The notes under the pieces: generated by a model
Told to the model about the DNA's origin: nothing
Database searches by the model: none
Seen by the model: only the letters and a program-made list of their open reading frames with translations
Shown: piece by piece, positions 17,073 to 26,089 of the stretch
Layout: the number at the start of each line of letters is the position of its first letter
Numbering within the stretch: position 1 is the stretch's first letter
Translations under genes and position numbers: made by a program
From: Marinomonas flavescens
GTDB lineage: Bacteria; Pseudomonadota; Gammaproteobacteria; Pseudomonadales; Marinomonadaceae
Direction of reading: 5' to 3'
Length of the DNA: 64,000 bases
Assembly: GCF_004352835.1 (NCBI RefSeq)
Contig: NZ_SJSB01000007.1
Span: 1-64,000, forward strand

Positions 17073-18266
17073 ATGTCTGAATTACTGCCCTTTGAAGACG
17101 CTCTAAAAGCCATTGATAATATTCAGGACATCCAAGTTGGCATAGAAGAAATTGCAGTGAACAATGCATTAGGCCGCATTGTCTCAGAAGACATTATTGC
17201 GCGCTCTTTTGTCCCTCCACATGACAACAGTGCAATGGATGGCTATGCTTTTTGCCTCGCTGATTGGAGTAAAGACAAAGTATTTCAGATCAGTCAGCGC
17301 ATTCCTGCAGGCAGTTCACCCGCACCTTTGCAAAAAGGCACTTGTGCTCGCATTTTCACAGGTGCCAACATCCCAAATGACGCCGATACCGTGATTATGC
17401 AAGAGGAAGCAACGCTTCATGAAAAAGGCGTTTCTTTTCAAAAAGCCCCCACATTAAAAAGTAATATCCGCCCAAAAGGACAGGACATTACGAATGGGGA
17501 CGTTATCATTAAAAAAGGCACAAAGATCACGCCAATGCACATTGGATTACTCTCAAGCTTAGGTAATACGCAAGTCAGCGTTTTCAAGCTTCTAAAAGTT
17601 GGAATCCTAACCACTGGCGATGAACTAATCCTCCCTGGGAACACATTAGAAGAAGGCCAAATATTCAATTCAAATGGGCCCATGCTTGAAGCTTTAGTTA
17701 ACCAAGCAGGCTACCAAGTGTCGCAATGTCTTCATGCAAAAGATACTCCTGAAGAAACAGAATATGCTATTAACACCCTCTTAACATGCAGCGATGTTAT
17801 CGTGTCTTCTGGTGGAGTTTCCGTAGGCGAAGAGGATCATGTAAAGGCTATATTGGAAAAACTTGGCAAAGTACATCTTTGGAAAATTGCGATTAAACCT
17901 GGAAAACCCTTAGTTCATGCATCACTTGGCAACACGCCATTCTTAGGACTTCCTGGAAACCCGAGCTCTACCTTGGTGACTTTTCACTGGTTTGCACGTC
18001 GCCTACTAGCTCGCTGTGCGGGCCAAGCTAGGTTATTAGATGTGTCTTATCTCGTTGATGCGGGGTTTAGCCGCACTAAAACAATCAAACGAGATGAGTT
18101 TTTGCGAGTATCTCTTGGAGCGGATGGTCTTGCATACGCTCATCCTCAGCAAAGCTCTGGGGCTCTTATGGCCGCCTGTGAAAGCCAAGGCTACCTTCGT
18201 ATCAAAGCGCACAGCACAATTGAATACGGTTGCTCCTACCCTTTCTACCCTTTCACTGGCTTCTAA
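17073..18266 (+). CDS. moeA: molybdopterin molybdenumtransferase
   Basis: MoeA (397 residues) inserts molybdate into adenylylated molybdopterin. Recognisable stretches are HDNSAMDGYAF (N-terminal domain), RIFTGANIPNDADTV, the MogA-like domain with TTGDEL and SSGGVSVGEEDHV, and LGLPGNPSS near the C-terminal domain. The length is near E. coli MoeA (411). It closes the moaA-moaB-moeA unit. MsrP, at the left of the window, is one client of this cofactor. Confidence 0.96.
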   Translation: MSELLPFEDALKAIDNIQDIQVGIEEIAVNNALGRIVSEDIIARSFVPPHDNSAMDGYAFCLADWSKDKVFQISQRIPAGSSPAPLQKGTCARIFTGANIPNDADTVIMQEEATLHEKGVSFQKAPTLKSNIRPKGQDITNGDVIIKKGTKITPMHIGLLSSLGNTQVSVFKLLKVGILTTGDELILPGNTLEEGQIFNSNGPMLEALVNQAGYQVSQCLHAKDTPEETEYAINTLLTCSDVIVSSGGVSVGEEDHVKAILEKLGKVHLWKIAIKPGKPLVHASLGNTPFLGLPGNPSSTLVTFHWFARRLLARCAGQARLLDVSYLVDAGFSRTKTIKRDEFLRVSLGADGLAYAHPQQSSGALMAACESQGYLRIKAHSTIEYGCSYPFYPFTGF

Positions 18267-18305
18267 CCATTAGTTTTGCAGAAACTCTTTTCATATAGTC
18301 TAGCT

Positions 18306-18348
18306 AGACACGCTTTTATTCACTTTCTTCCTCAATAAAAGCGTGTCT
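18306..18348. repeat. perfect 15-bp inverted repeat spanning the 3' end of the LysR gene
   Basis: AGACACGCTTTTATT (18306-18320) and its exact reverse complement (18334-18348) are separated by 13 nt. The repeat overlaps the last codons and stop of the LysR-type gene and faces the moeA end. It can form a long hairpin between two convergent genes, but no T run follows on either strand, so it is not a standard terminator. A 12-bp palindrome, GTCTAGCTAGAC (18298-18309), partly overlaps it. Confidence 0.6.
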
Positions 18349-19239
18349 TAATAACCCTCGAAACCATTGATGCGCAGGGTCATGCTGAAACCTTTCATGC
18401 CAAATCATAGAATAATCAAAGGAACGACTAGAGAAAGGCAACTCATAAAGTGCCAGCCCTGAAGCGGTCGCCACCATGTCTTCAGCAAACAATCGTGGCA
18501 CTGTCAGTAACAAATCACTGTCCATCACGACCCTTGCTGCTGGCACAAACGTCGGTAACTGAACAGTAACATGGCGTTTATGACCCAATTTATCTAGCTC
18601 TTTATCTACCGCAAAATAAGCTCGCCGGCCTAATACGACTTGCACATGATTTGATTGTAGATAATTTTCTAATGTAAGCTTACCTTGAATATTAGGGTGA
18701 TCTTTTCGAGCTAAGCAAACCATATAATCACTTTTCAGGCGCATTGCCCGAATGCCACCCGGCGGTTCTTTAGACAACACCGCCACCGCTAAATCCACAT
18801 CCATGTGATCTAATTCATTGGCAGTTTCTTCATCCCACGCTTTCACGTCCAGTATCGCGTTTGGCGCGGCTCGCTGAAAACAATCCAACATTTTTGGCAA
18901 CACGGTTAAGGTGCCAAAATCCGTTGTAGAAAGGACAAAACGCCGCTTACTAGTAAGCGGTTTAAATTCGCTGGGCTGAATTAAACTTTCCAACCCCTTA
19001 AGCATATCTATTAATAGCGGCGTTAATGACTGTGTCTTTTTTGTCGGAGATAGACCATGTGACGTACGAACAAATAAAGGATCATCAAAAATATCCCTAA
19101 GCCTGGAAAGCGAACGACTGACAGCCGGCTGCGACACGTCAAGCCGGGCCGCGGCTTTTGTTACGTTTAATTCTTCAATAAGAACTCGAAATATATATAA
19201 TAAGTTCAAGTCTATATCTGACAATCTTATCTCAGACAA
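18316..19239 (-). CDS. LysR-family transcriptional regulator
   Basis: This 307-residue regulator has an N-terminal helix-turn-helix (about 5-65; NVTKAAARLDVSQPAVSRSL) and a C-terminal periplasmic-binding-like effector domain. The N-terminus (DLNLLYIFRVLIEE) is of the NodD/LeuO-like subgroup. No target gene is divergent: its promoter side faces the 3' end of serB. Its function is unknown. The end of the gene carries a perfect 15-bp inverted repeat. Confidence 0.88.
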   Translation of the reverse strand: MSEIRLSDIDLNLLYIFRVLIEELNVTKAAARLDVSQPAVSRSLSRLRDIFDDPLFVRTSHGLSPTKKTQSLTPLLIDMLKGLESLIQPSEFKPLTSKRRFVLSTTDFGTLTVLPKMLDCFQRAAPNAILDVKAWDEETANELDHMDVDLAVAVLSKEPPGGIRAMRLKSDYMVCLARKDHPNIQGKLTLENYLQSNHVQVVLGRRAYFAVDKELDKLGHKRHVTVQLPTFVPAARVVMDSDLLLTVPRLFAEDMVATASGLALYELPFSSRSFDYSMIWHERFQHDPAHQWFRGLLRHAFIEEESE

Positions 19240-19287
19240 ATGCCCACTCCAGCTAGTGAATCTAACGACATTACGTCGTAATACAGA

Positions 19288-20205
19288 TTACGCAACGATG
19301 TCACGAATTTGTACAGAAGAAAGTCCTAACAAATACAAAATACCATCCAATCCTAAATTATTCATTGGACATGGCGACTTCTCTCTTACTAGTGGCTTAG
19401 CATGCAAAGCCACGCCTAGTGCTGCTTTATTAAGCATCAGAAGGTCATTAGCACCATCGCCACAAGCAATTGTTTGCCCCCAACTTACTCCGGTATTAGT
19501 CACAATTTCAGACAACAAAAGCTGCTTACGCTCAGCATCCACAATTGGTCCAATATGCTTGCCTGTTAAATGTCCAGATTCAATTTCAAGTACGTTCGCA
19601 TGCACTTCCGTGATTCCATATTGATCCTGTACACGATCTGCAAAATACGTAAAACCACCAGATAGTATAGCCGTATGCCAGCCAAAGTGATGTAAGACTT
19701 TCATCAAAGTTTCGATGCCATCCATGTGGACAATACGCTGGTAAACTCCATCCATTAAATCGCTACTTAGGCCGTCTAATAAAGAAAGTCGCTGAACAAA
19801 ACTCTCAACAAAATCAATTTCTCCGCGCATTGCGCTTGCAGTTACCGCTGAAATTTGTTCACCAATGCCTGCTTCTACGGCTAATTCATCCATCACTTCA
19901 GCTTTAATAAGTGTTGAATCCATATCAAATACAGCGACTCCTTTTTGATACAGGTTTGGAGATGTAGACTGATAAATATGGTCGATTTTTGTTTCATCCG
20001 AAAGAACCAAAAGAGCTTTTTTCATCGGCTCTAATTGCTTATCAGAAAATGGTTGACTTAATGTCACCCGAACAACATCGTTAGCATCTAACTCATCTGT
20101 CAAAGTTTGAAAAACACCTTCTAAAGAATGGTCATTCAACCACGCCCTAAACTGACTAAGGTATGGCGCACTCAAAGAGCCAATTAAAGTAATGCTGGCA
20201 GACAT
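19288..20205 (-). CDS. serB: phosphoserine phosphatase
   Basis: SerB (305 residues) removes phosphate from L-phosphoserine, the last step of serine synthesis. It is a HAD-family enzyme: nucleophile Asp94 and acid Asp96 in FDMDSTLI, and the metal motif GDGANDLLML near residue 245. The first 80 residues form an N-terminal regulatory region, as in the E. coli protein (322). I choose the ATG at 20205, behind AGGAG, over an in-frame ATG 14 codons upstream. It is divergent from ahpA, the arrangement seen for serB and ytjB in E. coli. Confidence 0.95.
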   Translation of the reverse strand: MSASITLIGSLSAPYLSQFRAWLNDHSLEGVFQTLTDELDANDVVRVTLSQPFSDKQLEPMKKALLVLSDETKIDHIYQSTSPNLYQKGVAVFDMDSTLIKAEVMDELAVEAGIGEQISAVTASAMRGEIDFVESFVQRLSLLDGLSSDLMDGVYQRIVHMDGIETLMKVLHHFGWHTAILSGGFTYFADRVQDQYGITEVHANVLEIESGHLTGKHIGPIVDAERKQLLLSEIVTNTGVSWGQTIACGDGANDLLMLNKAALGVALHAKPLVREKSPCPMNNLGLDGILYLLGLSSVQIRDIVA

Positions 20206-20351
20206 AAAAACTCCTAATACATTGATCGCGCTACTATAGCAAATCACTTTGTAGAAACTAAGTATTGCTTGTACTTTAAAGAATTAAGAAAAACACCGAT
20301 ACGATGTGTATACTTTAGCGATTATTTTACGGGTGAGTCTGAAGGACGTAA

Positions 20352-21770
20352 ATGGAGACGAACATTAAAACCAACAAACTAGCGCTTTTTCTAAAGAAAA
20401 AGCTCACGGCATCTATTATAACTATCACGGTTTTTATGACCTTGATGATACTTACTGTCAGCCTTATTTGGTTTACCATGACACAAGCCTTGGGCAACTA
20501 TTTAAACCAACAAACAGATGTATTAGGCAGTAGCTTAGCCACTCAAGCCGCATTCAATGCGACGCAGTCTATTCTAACTAATGATTTATTAAGCCTTAAT
20601 GTGCTACTTAACCGCCTTGTGGTTGATGATAATATTTTAAGTGCTCGTGTTTATAACAAGAAAGATGAATTACTCGCTGAAGCCGATAGCGGCAATTCTG
20701 ATGTATCTAAAACGGTTGACTTAAGGCCCTCAGATAAGCATCGAGTATATAGTTCTAGCATTCGTTTTCGAGATGATGTTGTTGGCCACGTATTGATAAC
20801 ACTTGATCGAACACCGACACAATCAACACTTAAACATCTGAATAATCTATTAATTGGCGTCTCTATCTTTATTTGTGCAGTGACTCTATTGCTCGTTGTC
20901 CTTTTAACGCGCTGGCTCTTCTCCCCAATAAATCAAGCAACAGATGTTCTAAAAGACCTAGCCAAAGGACACCTAGACAGTCAGCTTCCAAGCCCTCTAT
21001 TCAAAGAAGGAAGAAGCCTCTGCCAATCTATTCAAGAGCTTCAAGCGCTTGATTGGCCAAAAATAGAAAAACCACTAATAGAAGAGAAAACGAATCCAGA
21101 GATTACAACAAAAACTCAAATAGAAATTGATTTTGATAAGATTTTTGAAGAATCCAATAAGCGCAGCTGCTTATTGTATTTTGACATATTGAATCTAGAG
21201 AACTGGCACGACGAAATGACACCGCTGCAGGTTGCTAACTTACTAACACCAATTTATCGCGCTATTTTTCAATCTAGTGAAGCATTCATGGGGCAAGTTC
21301 ATCAATATGATAACGACTCTGTGGTCATCTTTTTTAGTGCGCGAACCAGTCAAGACAACTTATATATCAATGCCATAAGCGCCGCTCAGCTATTTCTAGG
21401 ACTTGTAGAGCAGTTATTAGACAATGAGCTTTATCATGACACCCCATCATTAAACTTCCACCTTGGACTGCATAAGGGAGGTCCTGAAATCACAGACATG
21501 ATGCTCAACAACGAATTTGATATACAACGAATTCAAGCACTATTAGAGCAAGCTTCTCATCTTAGCCAATCACAAAGCCAAAATAAGTTAGTCATTAGTG
21601 ATGCTATTTTCACATTGAATGATATACAAAACCGCGTCTTTACTAGCCTACCAGAGGTCATCGAAATAGAAGGTGAAGAAATACTTGCCTACGAAGTAAA
21701 AGGTATTGCGGATAAATATCAAGATAAAGTAAATCAAAAAATATTAGACATGAGTAAAGGCGACATTTAG
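20352..21770 (+). CDS. ahpA: AhpA/YtjB-family membrane protein with HAMP and cyclase-like domain
   Basis: This 472-residue inner-membrane protein matches the serB-associated AhpA/YtjB (SMP) family. It has TM1 at about 22-44, a periplasmic region, TM2 at about 165-187, a HAMP-like linker (to about 232) and a C-terminal domain at about 265-460. The last domain resembles a class III nucleotide cyclase fold: two Asp positions fit the metal ligands (Asp278 in YFDILN, Asp322 in YDNDSVVIFF), and LGLHKG is similar to the usual IGIHTG. The Asn/Arg catalytic segment is absent, so I infer no cyclase activity. It is probably a signalling or regulatory membrane protein. Confidence 0.75.
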   Translation: METNIKTNKLALFLKKKLTASIITITVFMTLMILTVSLIWFTMTQALGNYLNQQTDVLGSSLATQAAFNATQSILTNDLLSLNVLLNRLVVDDNILSARVYNKKDELLAEADSGNSDVSKTVDLRPSDKHRVYSSSIRFRDDVVGHVLITLDRTPTQSTLKHLNNLLIGVSIFICAVTLLLVVLLTRWLFSPINQATDVLKDLAKGHLDSQLPSPLFKEGRSLCQSIQELQALDWPKIEKPLIEEKTNPEITTKTQIEIDFDKIFEESNKRSCLLYFDILNLENWHDEMTPLQVANLLTPIYRAIFQSSEAFMGQVHQYDNDSVVIFFSARTSQDNLYINAISAAQLFLGLVEQLLDNELYHDTPSLNFHLGLHKGGPEITDMMLNNEFDIQRIQALLEQASHLSQSQSQNKLVISDAIFTLNDIQNRVFTSLPEVIEIEGEEILAYEVKGIADKYQDKVNQKILDMSKGDI

Positions 21771-21802
21771 TAGTTACTGAATTAGCAATAAGACAAAGAC
21801 AA

Positions 21803-21839
21803 AAACAACAAAGCCAGCTGATTGCTGGCTTTGTTGTTT
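21803..21839. terminator. bidirectional terminator between ahpA and rpoS
   Basis: A perfect 16-bp stem (AAACAACAAAGCCAGC with its complement) and a 5-nt loop sit between two convergent genes. The GCCAGC/GCTGGC core is flanked by A/T-rich arms, so it can end transcription from both sides. Confidence 0.88.
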
Positions 21840-21855
21840 ATTGGTCAAAAAAGAG

Positions 21856-22854
21856 CTAACTATCGAATCGAATCACATCATCTAAAGAAAGACCTTGTCT
21901 ATCCATCATCATTCTTAACTTACGTAAAGCCTCTACCTGAATTTGCCTAACACGCTCACGAGTTAAACCAATTTCAGCACCAACGCCCTCTAATGTACTA
22001 GCTTCATGACCACGCAAACCAAAACGACGTATTATCACTTCACATTGTTTCTCATTGAGCTCACATAGCCAGCCTTCAATACTCTGAAGCACATCACCGT
22101 CTTGACGATCTTCTTCTGGACCTTGCTGATGAGTGTCTGCCAGTATTTCCACCAAACTTTTGTCACTATCAGCACCACCGATAGGTGAATCAATCGAGCG
22201 AACTCGTTCATTCAAACCCAGCATTTTTTGGACATCTGCTACAGGCCGATCAAGCATCTCTGCAATTTCTTCCGCATTGGGTTCATGATCAAGTTTCTTA
22301 GTGAGTTCGCGTGCCGCTCTAAGGTAGACGTTAAGTTCTTTAACGACGTGTATCGGTAAACGAATGGTTCGAGTCTGATTCATAATGGCTCGTTCAATAG
22401 TCTGACGAATCCACCATGTGGCGTAAGTTGAGAATCGAAAACCGCGCTCTGGATCAAACTTTTCTACCGCTCGAATTAATCCTAAGTTGCCCTCTTCAAT
22501 AAGGTCTAACAAAGATAAGCCGCGATTCAAATATCGACGTGAAAACTTCACCACCAATCGTAGATTGCTTTCAATCATTCGTTTACGCGCTTTTTCATCG
22601 CCTTTTAATGCAAGCCTAGCAAAATGCACTTCTTCCTGGGCTGAGAGCAAAGGAGAAAAACCAATTTCACTCAAATACAACTGAGTAACATCTAAAACTT
22701 TTCCATTGTCTTCTGCGGCGTATCTCGCATGAACAGCAGACTCGAACTCTTCATTAATGGAGTCTTCAATTTCATTGTCATCAACTATATCCAAATCGTA
22801 ATTTGACGCATCTGGAATTTGCTTTGCTGTATTATTCATATTAATTGCTTTCAT
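21856..22854 (-). CDS. rpoS: RNA polymerase sigma factor RpoS
   Basis: RpoS (332 residues; E. coli 330) is the general stress and stationary-phase sigma factor. Region 1.2 begins at [15 protein letters not shown]. Region 2 holds [34 protein letters not shown] and [11 protein letters not shown]. Region 4 holds the C-terminal helix-turn-helix ([21 protein letters not shown]). I choose the ATG at 22854 with a strong AAGGAGGG site, not the longer in-frame extension, which runs into nlpD. As in many gammaproteobacteria it sits 28 nt after nlpD, and in E. coli the main rpoS promoter lies inside nlpD. Confidence 0.97.
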   Translation of the reverse strand: MKAINMNNTAKQIPDASNYDLDIVDDNEIEDSINEEFESAVHARYAAEDNGKVLDVTQLYLSEIGFSPLLSAQEEVHFARLALKGDEKARKRMIESNLRLVVKFSRRYLNRGLSLLDLIEEGNLGLIRAVEKFDPERGFRFSTYATWWIRQTIERAIMNQTRTIRLPIHVVKELNVYLRAARELTKKLDHEPNAEEIAEMLDRPVADVQKMLGLNERVRSIDSPIGGADSDKSLVEILADTHQQGPEEDRQDGDVLQSIEGWLCELNEKQCEVIIRRFGLRGHEASTLEGVGAEIGLTRERVRQIQVEALRKLRMMMDRQGLSLDDVIRFDS

Positions 22855-22882
22855 ATTCCCTCCTTGTCCCCAGCTATTTTTA

Positions 22883-23674
22883 TTATTTTCGGGGGAGCAC
22901 TTTGAGCGGATCAATTGGTTGGCCATCGCGACGTACTTCAAAATGAAGCAATGACTTCTCACTTCCCTTACCACCGATTACAGCCAATGCATCTCCTGCA
23001 CGAACTTTTTGCTGCTCCTTAACCAAAATCCTTTGGTTATATGCGTAAGCGCTTAAATAAACATCGTTATGTTTCACTATTACCAAATTACCATAACCAA
23101 TTAAACCACTACCGGCATAAACAACAGTTCCATCTGCGGCGGCTTTTACTAAATTGCCTTTTTGACCTTTAATGTCTATACCTTTACTACTAACCCCATC
23201 GTTTGAAAAGCCCTTCACCACGGGACCATCAATTGGCCAGTGCCAAGATGAGACTTTTTCAGAATTATTTGACGACGATTTCGAAGCAATAACTGGTGAA
23301 TTTTTTTTCTTTTGAAGCTGTATATCAGAAGCCGTTTTTGAAACAACTTTTACTCTAGGCGTAGGTTTTGAAGCGACTGACCTGACTCTTTTTGTAACAG
23401 TTTCCCGCTTATTTTTTAACCAGATTTTTTGCTTCGGATAGATAGTATACGGTGAACTTATTCTATTTAATTTAGCCACTTCTCGATAATCAAGACCATA
23501 GCTAAATGCGATAGAAAACAATGTCTCACCTCTTTTAACTCGATGATAACCAGAAGAAGGAACTGAGGAAACACTGGCATTATTAGAGTTGTAGGACTGA
23601 CCATTTTTGTCTGGAAAGTTAATGACCTGATAAGAACAGCCAGAAATAAAAAGGCACATCGACGCTACCAACAT
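22883..23674 (-). CDS. nlpD: NlpD-like lipoprotein (LysM and M23 peptidase domains)
   Basis: The protein (263 residues from the first ATG) has a lipobox ending ISGC, a LysM domain (about 42-86, [18 protein letters not shown]) and an M23 LytM-type domain (about 140-260). In E. coli NlpD activates amidase AmiC for cell separation. Catalytic residues of a true M23 enzyme look incomplete, as usual for NlpD. Starting at this ATG leaves only 12 residues before the Cys and no basic residue. In-frame codons upstream to 23728 add 18 residues including Lys and Phe (INKFAFKKVFPL), but offer no ATG, GTG or TTG. The true start is therefore uncertain. Confidence 0.9.
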   Translation of the reverse strand: MLVASMCLFISGCSYQVINFPDKNGQSYNSNNASVSSVPSSGYHRVKRGETLFSIAFSYGLDYREVAKLNRISSPYTIYPKQKIWLKNKRETVTKRVRSVASKPTPRVKVVSKTASDIQLQKKKNSPVIASKSSSNNSEKVSSWHWPIDGPVVKGFSNDGVSSKGIDIKGQKGNLVKAAADGTVVYAGSGLIGYGNLVIVKHNDVYLSAYAYNQRILVKEQQKVRAGDALAVIGGKGSEKSLLHFEVRRDGQPIDPLKVLPRK

Positions 23675-23767
23675 AAAAAGCCATGATGGAGATAGCGGAA
23701 ATACCTTTTTAAATGCAAATTTATTGATAACCTACAACCTTAAAAGTCACCTGAAAAGTAAAAATCA

Positions 23768-24688
23768 TTATTTGTATATTTTTCGTAAAGAAACGTAAGA
23801 AATAAGAAAAACACTAAAAAAACCTAGCAAGATAAACACCAATGGAAGCAATAAATCAGTACTGATTTGATAGCTCATCAACTGCCAAGGAAGAATCAAA
23901 TGCTCTTCTACTGGTAGCTTTTTATCGCCAATAATGACCCAACTATCCGTCACTTTCCAAGGCCATACTTTGACTAAAGCACCTAGCATGATGCCTGTTA
24001 AAGCAGAAAGTGTAACCTGTTTAGCGTGTTTAAGCAGATAATTAAGTACTTTAGAAAAGCTCAACAACCCAATCAAGGCCCCGCAAGCAAAGATAGCTAT
24101 AATCAAAAGATCAAAGCTTTTAACAGCCCCTAAAATAAAACCGTACATCCCCATCATCAGCAATAAAAAACTGCCTGAAATGCCTGGTAATATCATTGCG
24201 CAAATAGCAATCATCCCAGATACAAACACCATGGGATAAGAAGTGTTTAACTGTGTTGGCACAATTAAAGAAATCGCAGCGCCTACGGCTATTCCGACCA
24301 CAAGACAAGCAAAATGACGAGATGAGAACGCGTGTATTTGGCTAATTAAAAAATACGCTGAGGCTAAAATCAAACCAAAGAAAAAACTCCACAAATACTC
24401 AGGATACGTTGCTAACAAATGGGTAATCAGCCCTGCAATTGCAAAAATACTGGTTAAAATGCCCAGTCCAAGTGGTAATAAAAAACGCCCATCAAAATGC
24501 CCCCAAAGCCCCTTAAAATCACCTTTTAAAAGCAATTTGATGCTGTCTTTGTTAACGCCACTTAACGCATTAATCAAACGGTCATACAAACCTAAGATAA
24601 AAGCAATAGTACCACCAGATACTCCAGGGACAACATCCGCAGCCCCCATCATTACGCCACCCAGATACACTTTTAGCCAATTAGGCAT
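23768..24688 (-). CDS. popT: PopT-family undecaprenyl phosphate translocase (DUF368)
   Basis: This 306-residue, eight-or-more-helix membrane protein belongs to DUF368, named PopT after reports that it flips undecaprenyl phosphate across the inner membrane for reuse. The family hallmark is near the start: GAADVVPGVSGGTIAF, repeated in weaker form in the middle (MILPGISGSFLLL). Helices cover nearly the whole length. It overlaps pcm by 8 nt. UppS, CdsA and Dxr, which make and handle the same carrier lipid, are further along the window. Function is from the family; the transport direction here is inferred. Confidence 0.85.
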   Translation of the reverse strand: MPNWLKVYLGGVMMGAADVVPGVSGGTIAFILGLYDRLINALSGVNKDSIKLLLKGDFKGLWGHFDGRFLLPLGLGILTSIFAIAGLITHLLATYPEYLWSFFFGLILASAYFLISQIHAFSSRHFACLVVGIAVGAAISLIVPTQLNTSYPMVFVSGMIAICAMILPGISGSFLLLMMGMYGFILGAVKSFDLLIIAIFACGALIGLLSFSKVLNYLLKHAKQVTLSALTGIMLGALVKVWPWKVTDSWVIIGDKKLPVEEHLILPWQLMSYQISTDLLLPLVFILLGFFSVFLISYVSLRKIYK

Positions 24689-25346
24689 ATTCTTTACCTT
24701 CTAATAATGGAACAAAGTTCGCAGACGTTGTTCCTAAACATTTCCAATGTTGACCTTTTTTTTGCCAACACCCTATACAAGAGCTAGGCCTATCGATTGG
24801 CATAATAAGAATGCCATTTTCTTTAAGACAATCCGTTAACACAACCGGGACTTTACTCGCCATGGCGGTAATGATAACGGCATCCATGTCGATTTTATGT
24901 GGCCAACCCATCTGACCATCACCAAAATAGAACTCGACGTTTTTGATATTCATTCTATTAAGTCGGTCTTTGGACAATTGATAGAGAGACTCTTGTCGCT
25001 CAATGGTATGAACTTTATTAAAAAAATGAGCAAGAATTGCCGTTTGATAACCAGACCCTGTTCCCACTTCCAATACCCGACCACGGCGCGCATAGTTCAA
25101 TAGCCATTGCGTCATCCGCGCAACAGTCACTGGCTGACTTATAGTTTGATTTCGTCCGATAGGCAAAGGGGTAGCAGAATAAGCAAGGTGAGAAAAAGCA
25201 GGCTCAACAAATTCATGACGAGCAATACTTCCCATAAGAGCCAATAACTCTAGATGATCAATACCCTGCTCTTTAAGTTGAGCAACCATCTGTGCGGCTC
25301 TAGGCTCGGTATGTTTAACCAACCATTGCAGATCATATGGGCTCAT
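24681..25346 (-). CDS. pcm: protein-L-isoaspartate O-methyltransferase
   Basis: Pcm (221 residues) methylates isoaspartate residues so that damaged proteins can be repaired. The SAM-binding motif VLEVGTGSGYQTAIL and the N-terminal ISQPVTVARMTQ are typical. I choose the ATG at 25346, which overlaps the surE stop as ATGA, rather than the in-frame ATG seven codons earlier. This pcm-surE overlap is common in gammaproteobacteria. It overlaps popT downstream by 8 nt. Confidence 0.95.
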   Translation of the reverse strand: MSPYDLQWLVKHTEPRAAQMVAQLKEQGIDHLELLALMGSIARHEFVEPAFSHLAYSATPLPIGRNQTISQPVTVARMTQWLLNYARRGRVLEVGTGSGYQTAILAHFFNKVHTIERQESLYQLSKDRLNRMNIKNVEFYFGDGQMGWPHKIDMDAVIITAMASKVPVVLTDCLKENGILIMPIDRPSSCIGCWQKKGQHWKCLGTTSANFVPLLEGKEYA

Positions 25347-26089
25347 AATGTCAAAGAAACAACCCAATCTTCCAAAGGTTTCTTGGCTTCATGACTGGTC
25401 ATATCAGTATGAATTGGCGTAATAGATACATAACCTTCATCCACCGCATGAAAGTCTGTTCCAGGTGATGCATCGTAAGGCTTTGAAAGCGCCCCAATCC
25501 AAAAGCTAGGAAGCCCTTTGGGATGCTGCGCACTAATCGCTTCTTGAGCCCGATGCCGATAACCAAGACGCGTGACCTTAATGCCTTTTAACGACTCGTA
25601 AGGTACATCAGGTACATTAATGTTTAACAGCACTCCAGGGGCTATAACTAATGAAGGAGAGTCTTGGATTAGTTGCAATATAACCTTAGCTGCCGTTTCA
25701 AAATGAATACTTCCCACTAAAGACACTGCCAACGCAGGCCGGCCAAGATGACGAGCCTCCATAGCCGCCGCGACCGTACCAGAATAGATCACGTCATCCC
25801 CTAAATTAGCACCATGGTTAATGCCTGAAACCACCATATCAACGTGACCAGCTATCACGCCAGACAATGCCAGATTAACGCAATCGGTCGGAGTACCATC
25901 TACGCGATAATGATTATCTGAGATTTTAGTTGGTTGTAATGGTCTAGTTAACGTTAACGAATTACTCGCTCCACTACGATTTCGATCAGGTGCCACCACT
26001 AAAATGTCATATTTGGTCGCCAATTGAAGAGCGAGTATGTTAATTCCCTGAGCATCAATACCATCATCATTCGCGATCAATATTCTCAT
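25343..26089 (-). CDS. surE: 5'/3'-nucleotidase SurE
   Basis: SurE (248 residues; E. coli 253) is a stationary-phase survival nucleotidase that dephosphorylates nucleoside monophosphates and exopolyphosphate. The metal site is NDDGIDAQG at the start, with Ser/Asn ligands in RSGASNSLT and VSGINHGAN. I choose the ATG at 26089, giving [10 protein letters not shown], the conserved N-terminus. This lies inside the end of truD (23-nt overlap). It overlaps pcm at ATGA. Confidence 0.96.
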   Translation of the reverse strand: MRILIANDDGIDAQGINILALQLATKYDILVVAPDRNRSGASNSLTLTRPLQPTKISDNHYRVDGTPTDCVNLALSGVIAGHVDMVVSGINHGANLGDDVIYSGTVAAAMEARHLGRPALAVSLVGSIHFETAAKVILQLIQDSPSLVIAPGVLLNINVPDVPYESLKGIKVTRLGYRHRAQEAISAQHPKGLPSFWIGALSKPYDASPGTDFHAVDEGYVSITPIHTDMTSHEAKKPLEDWVVSLTL

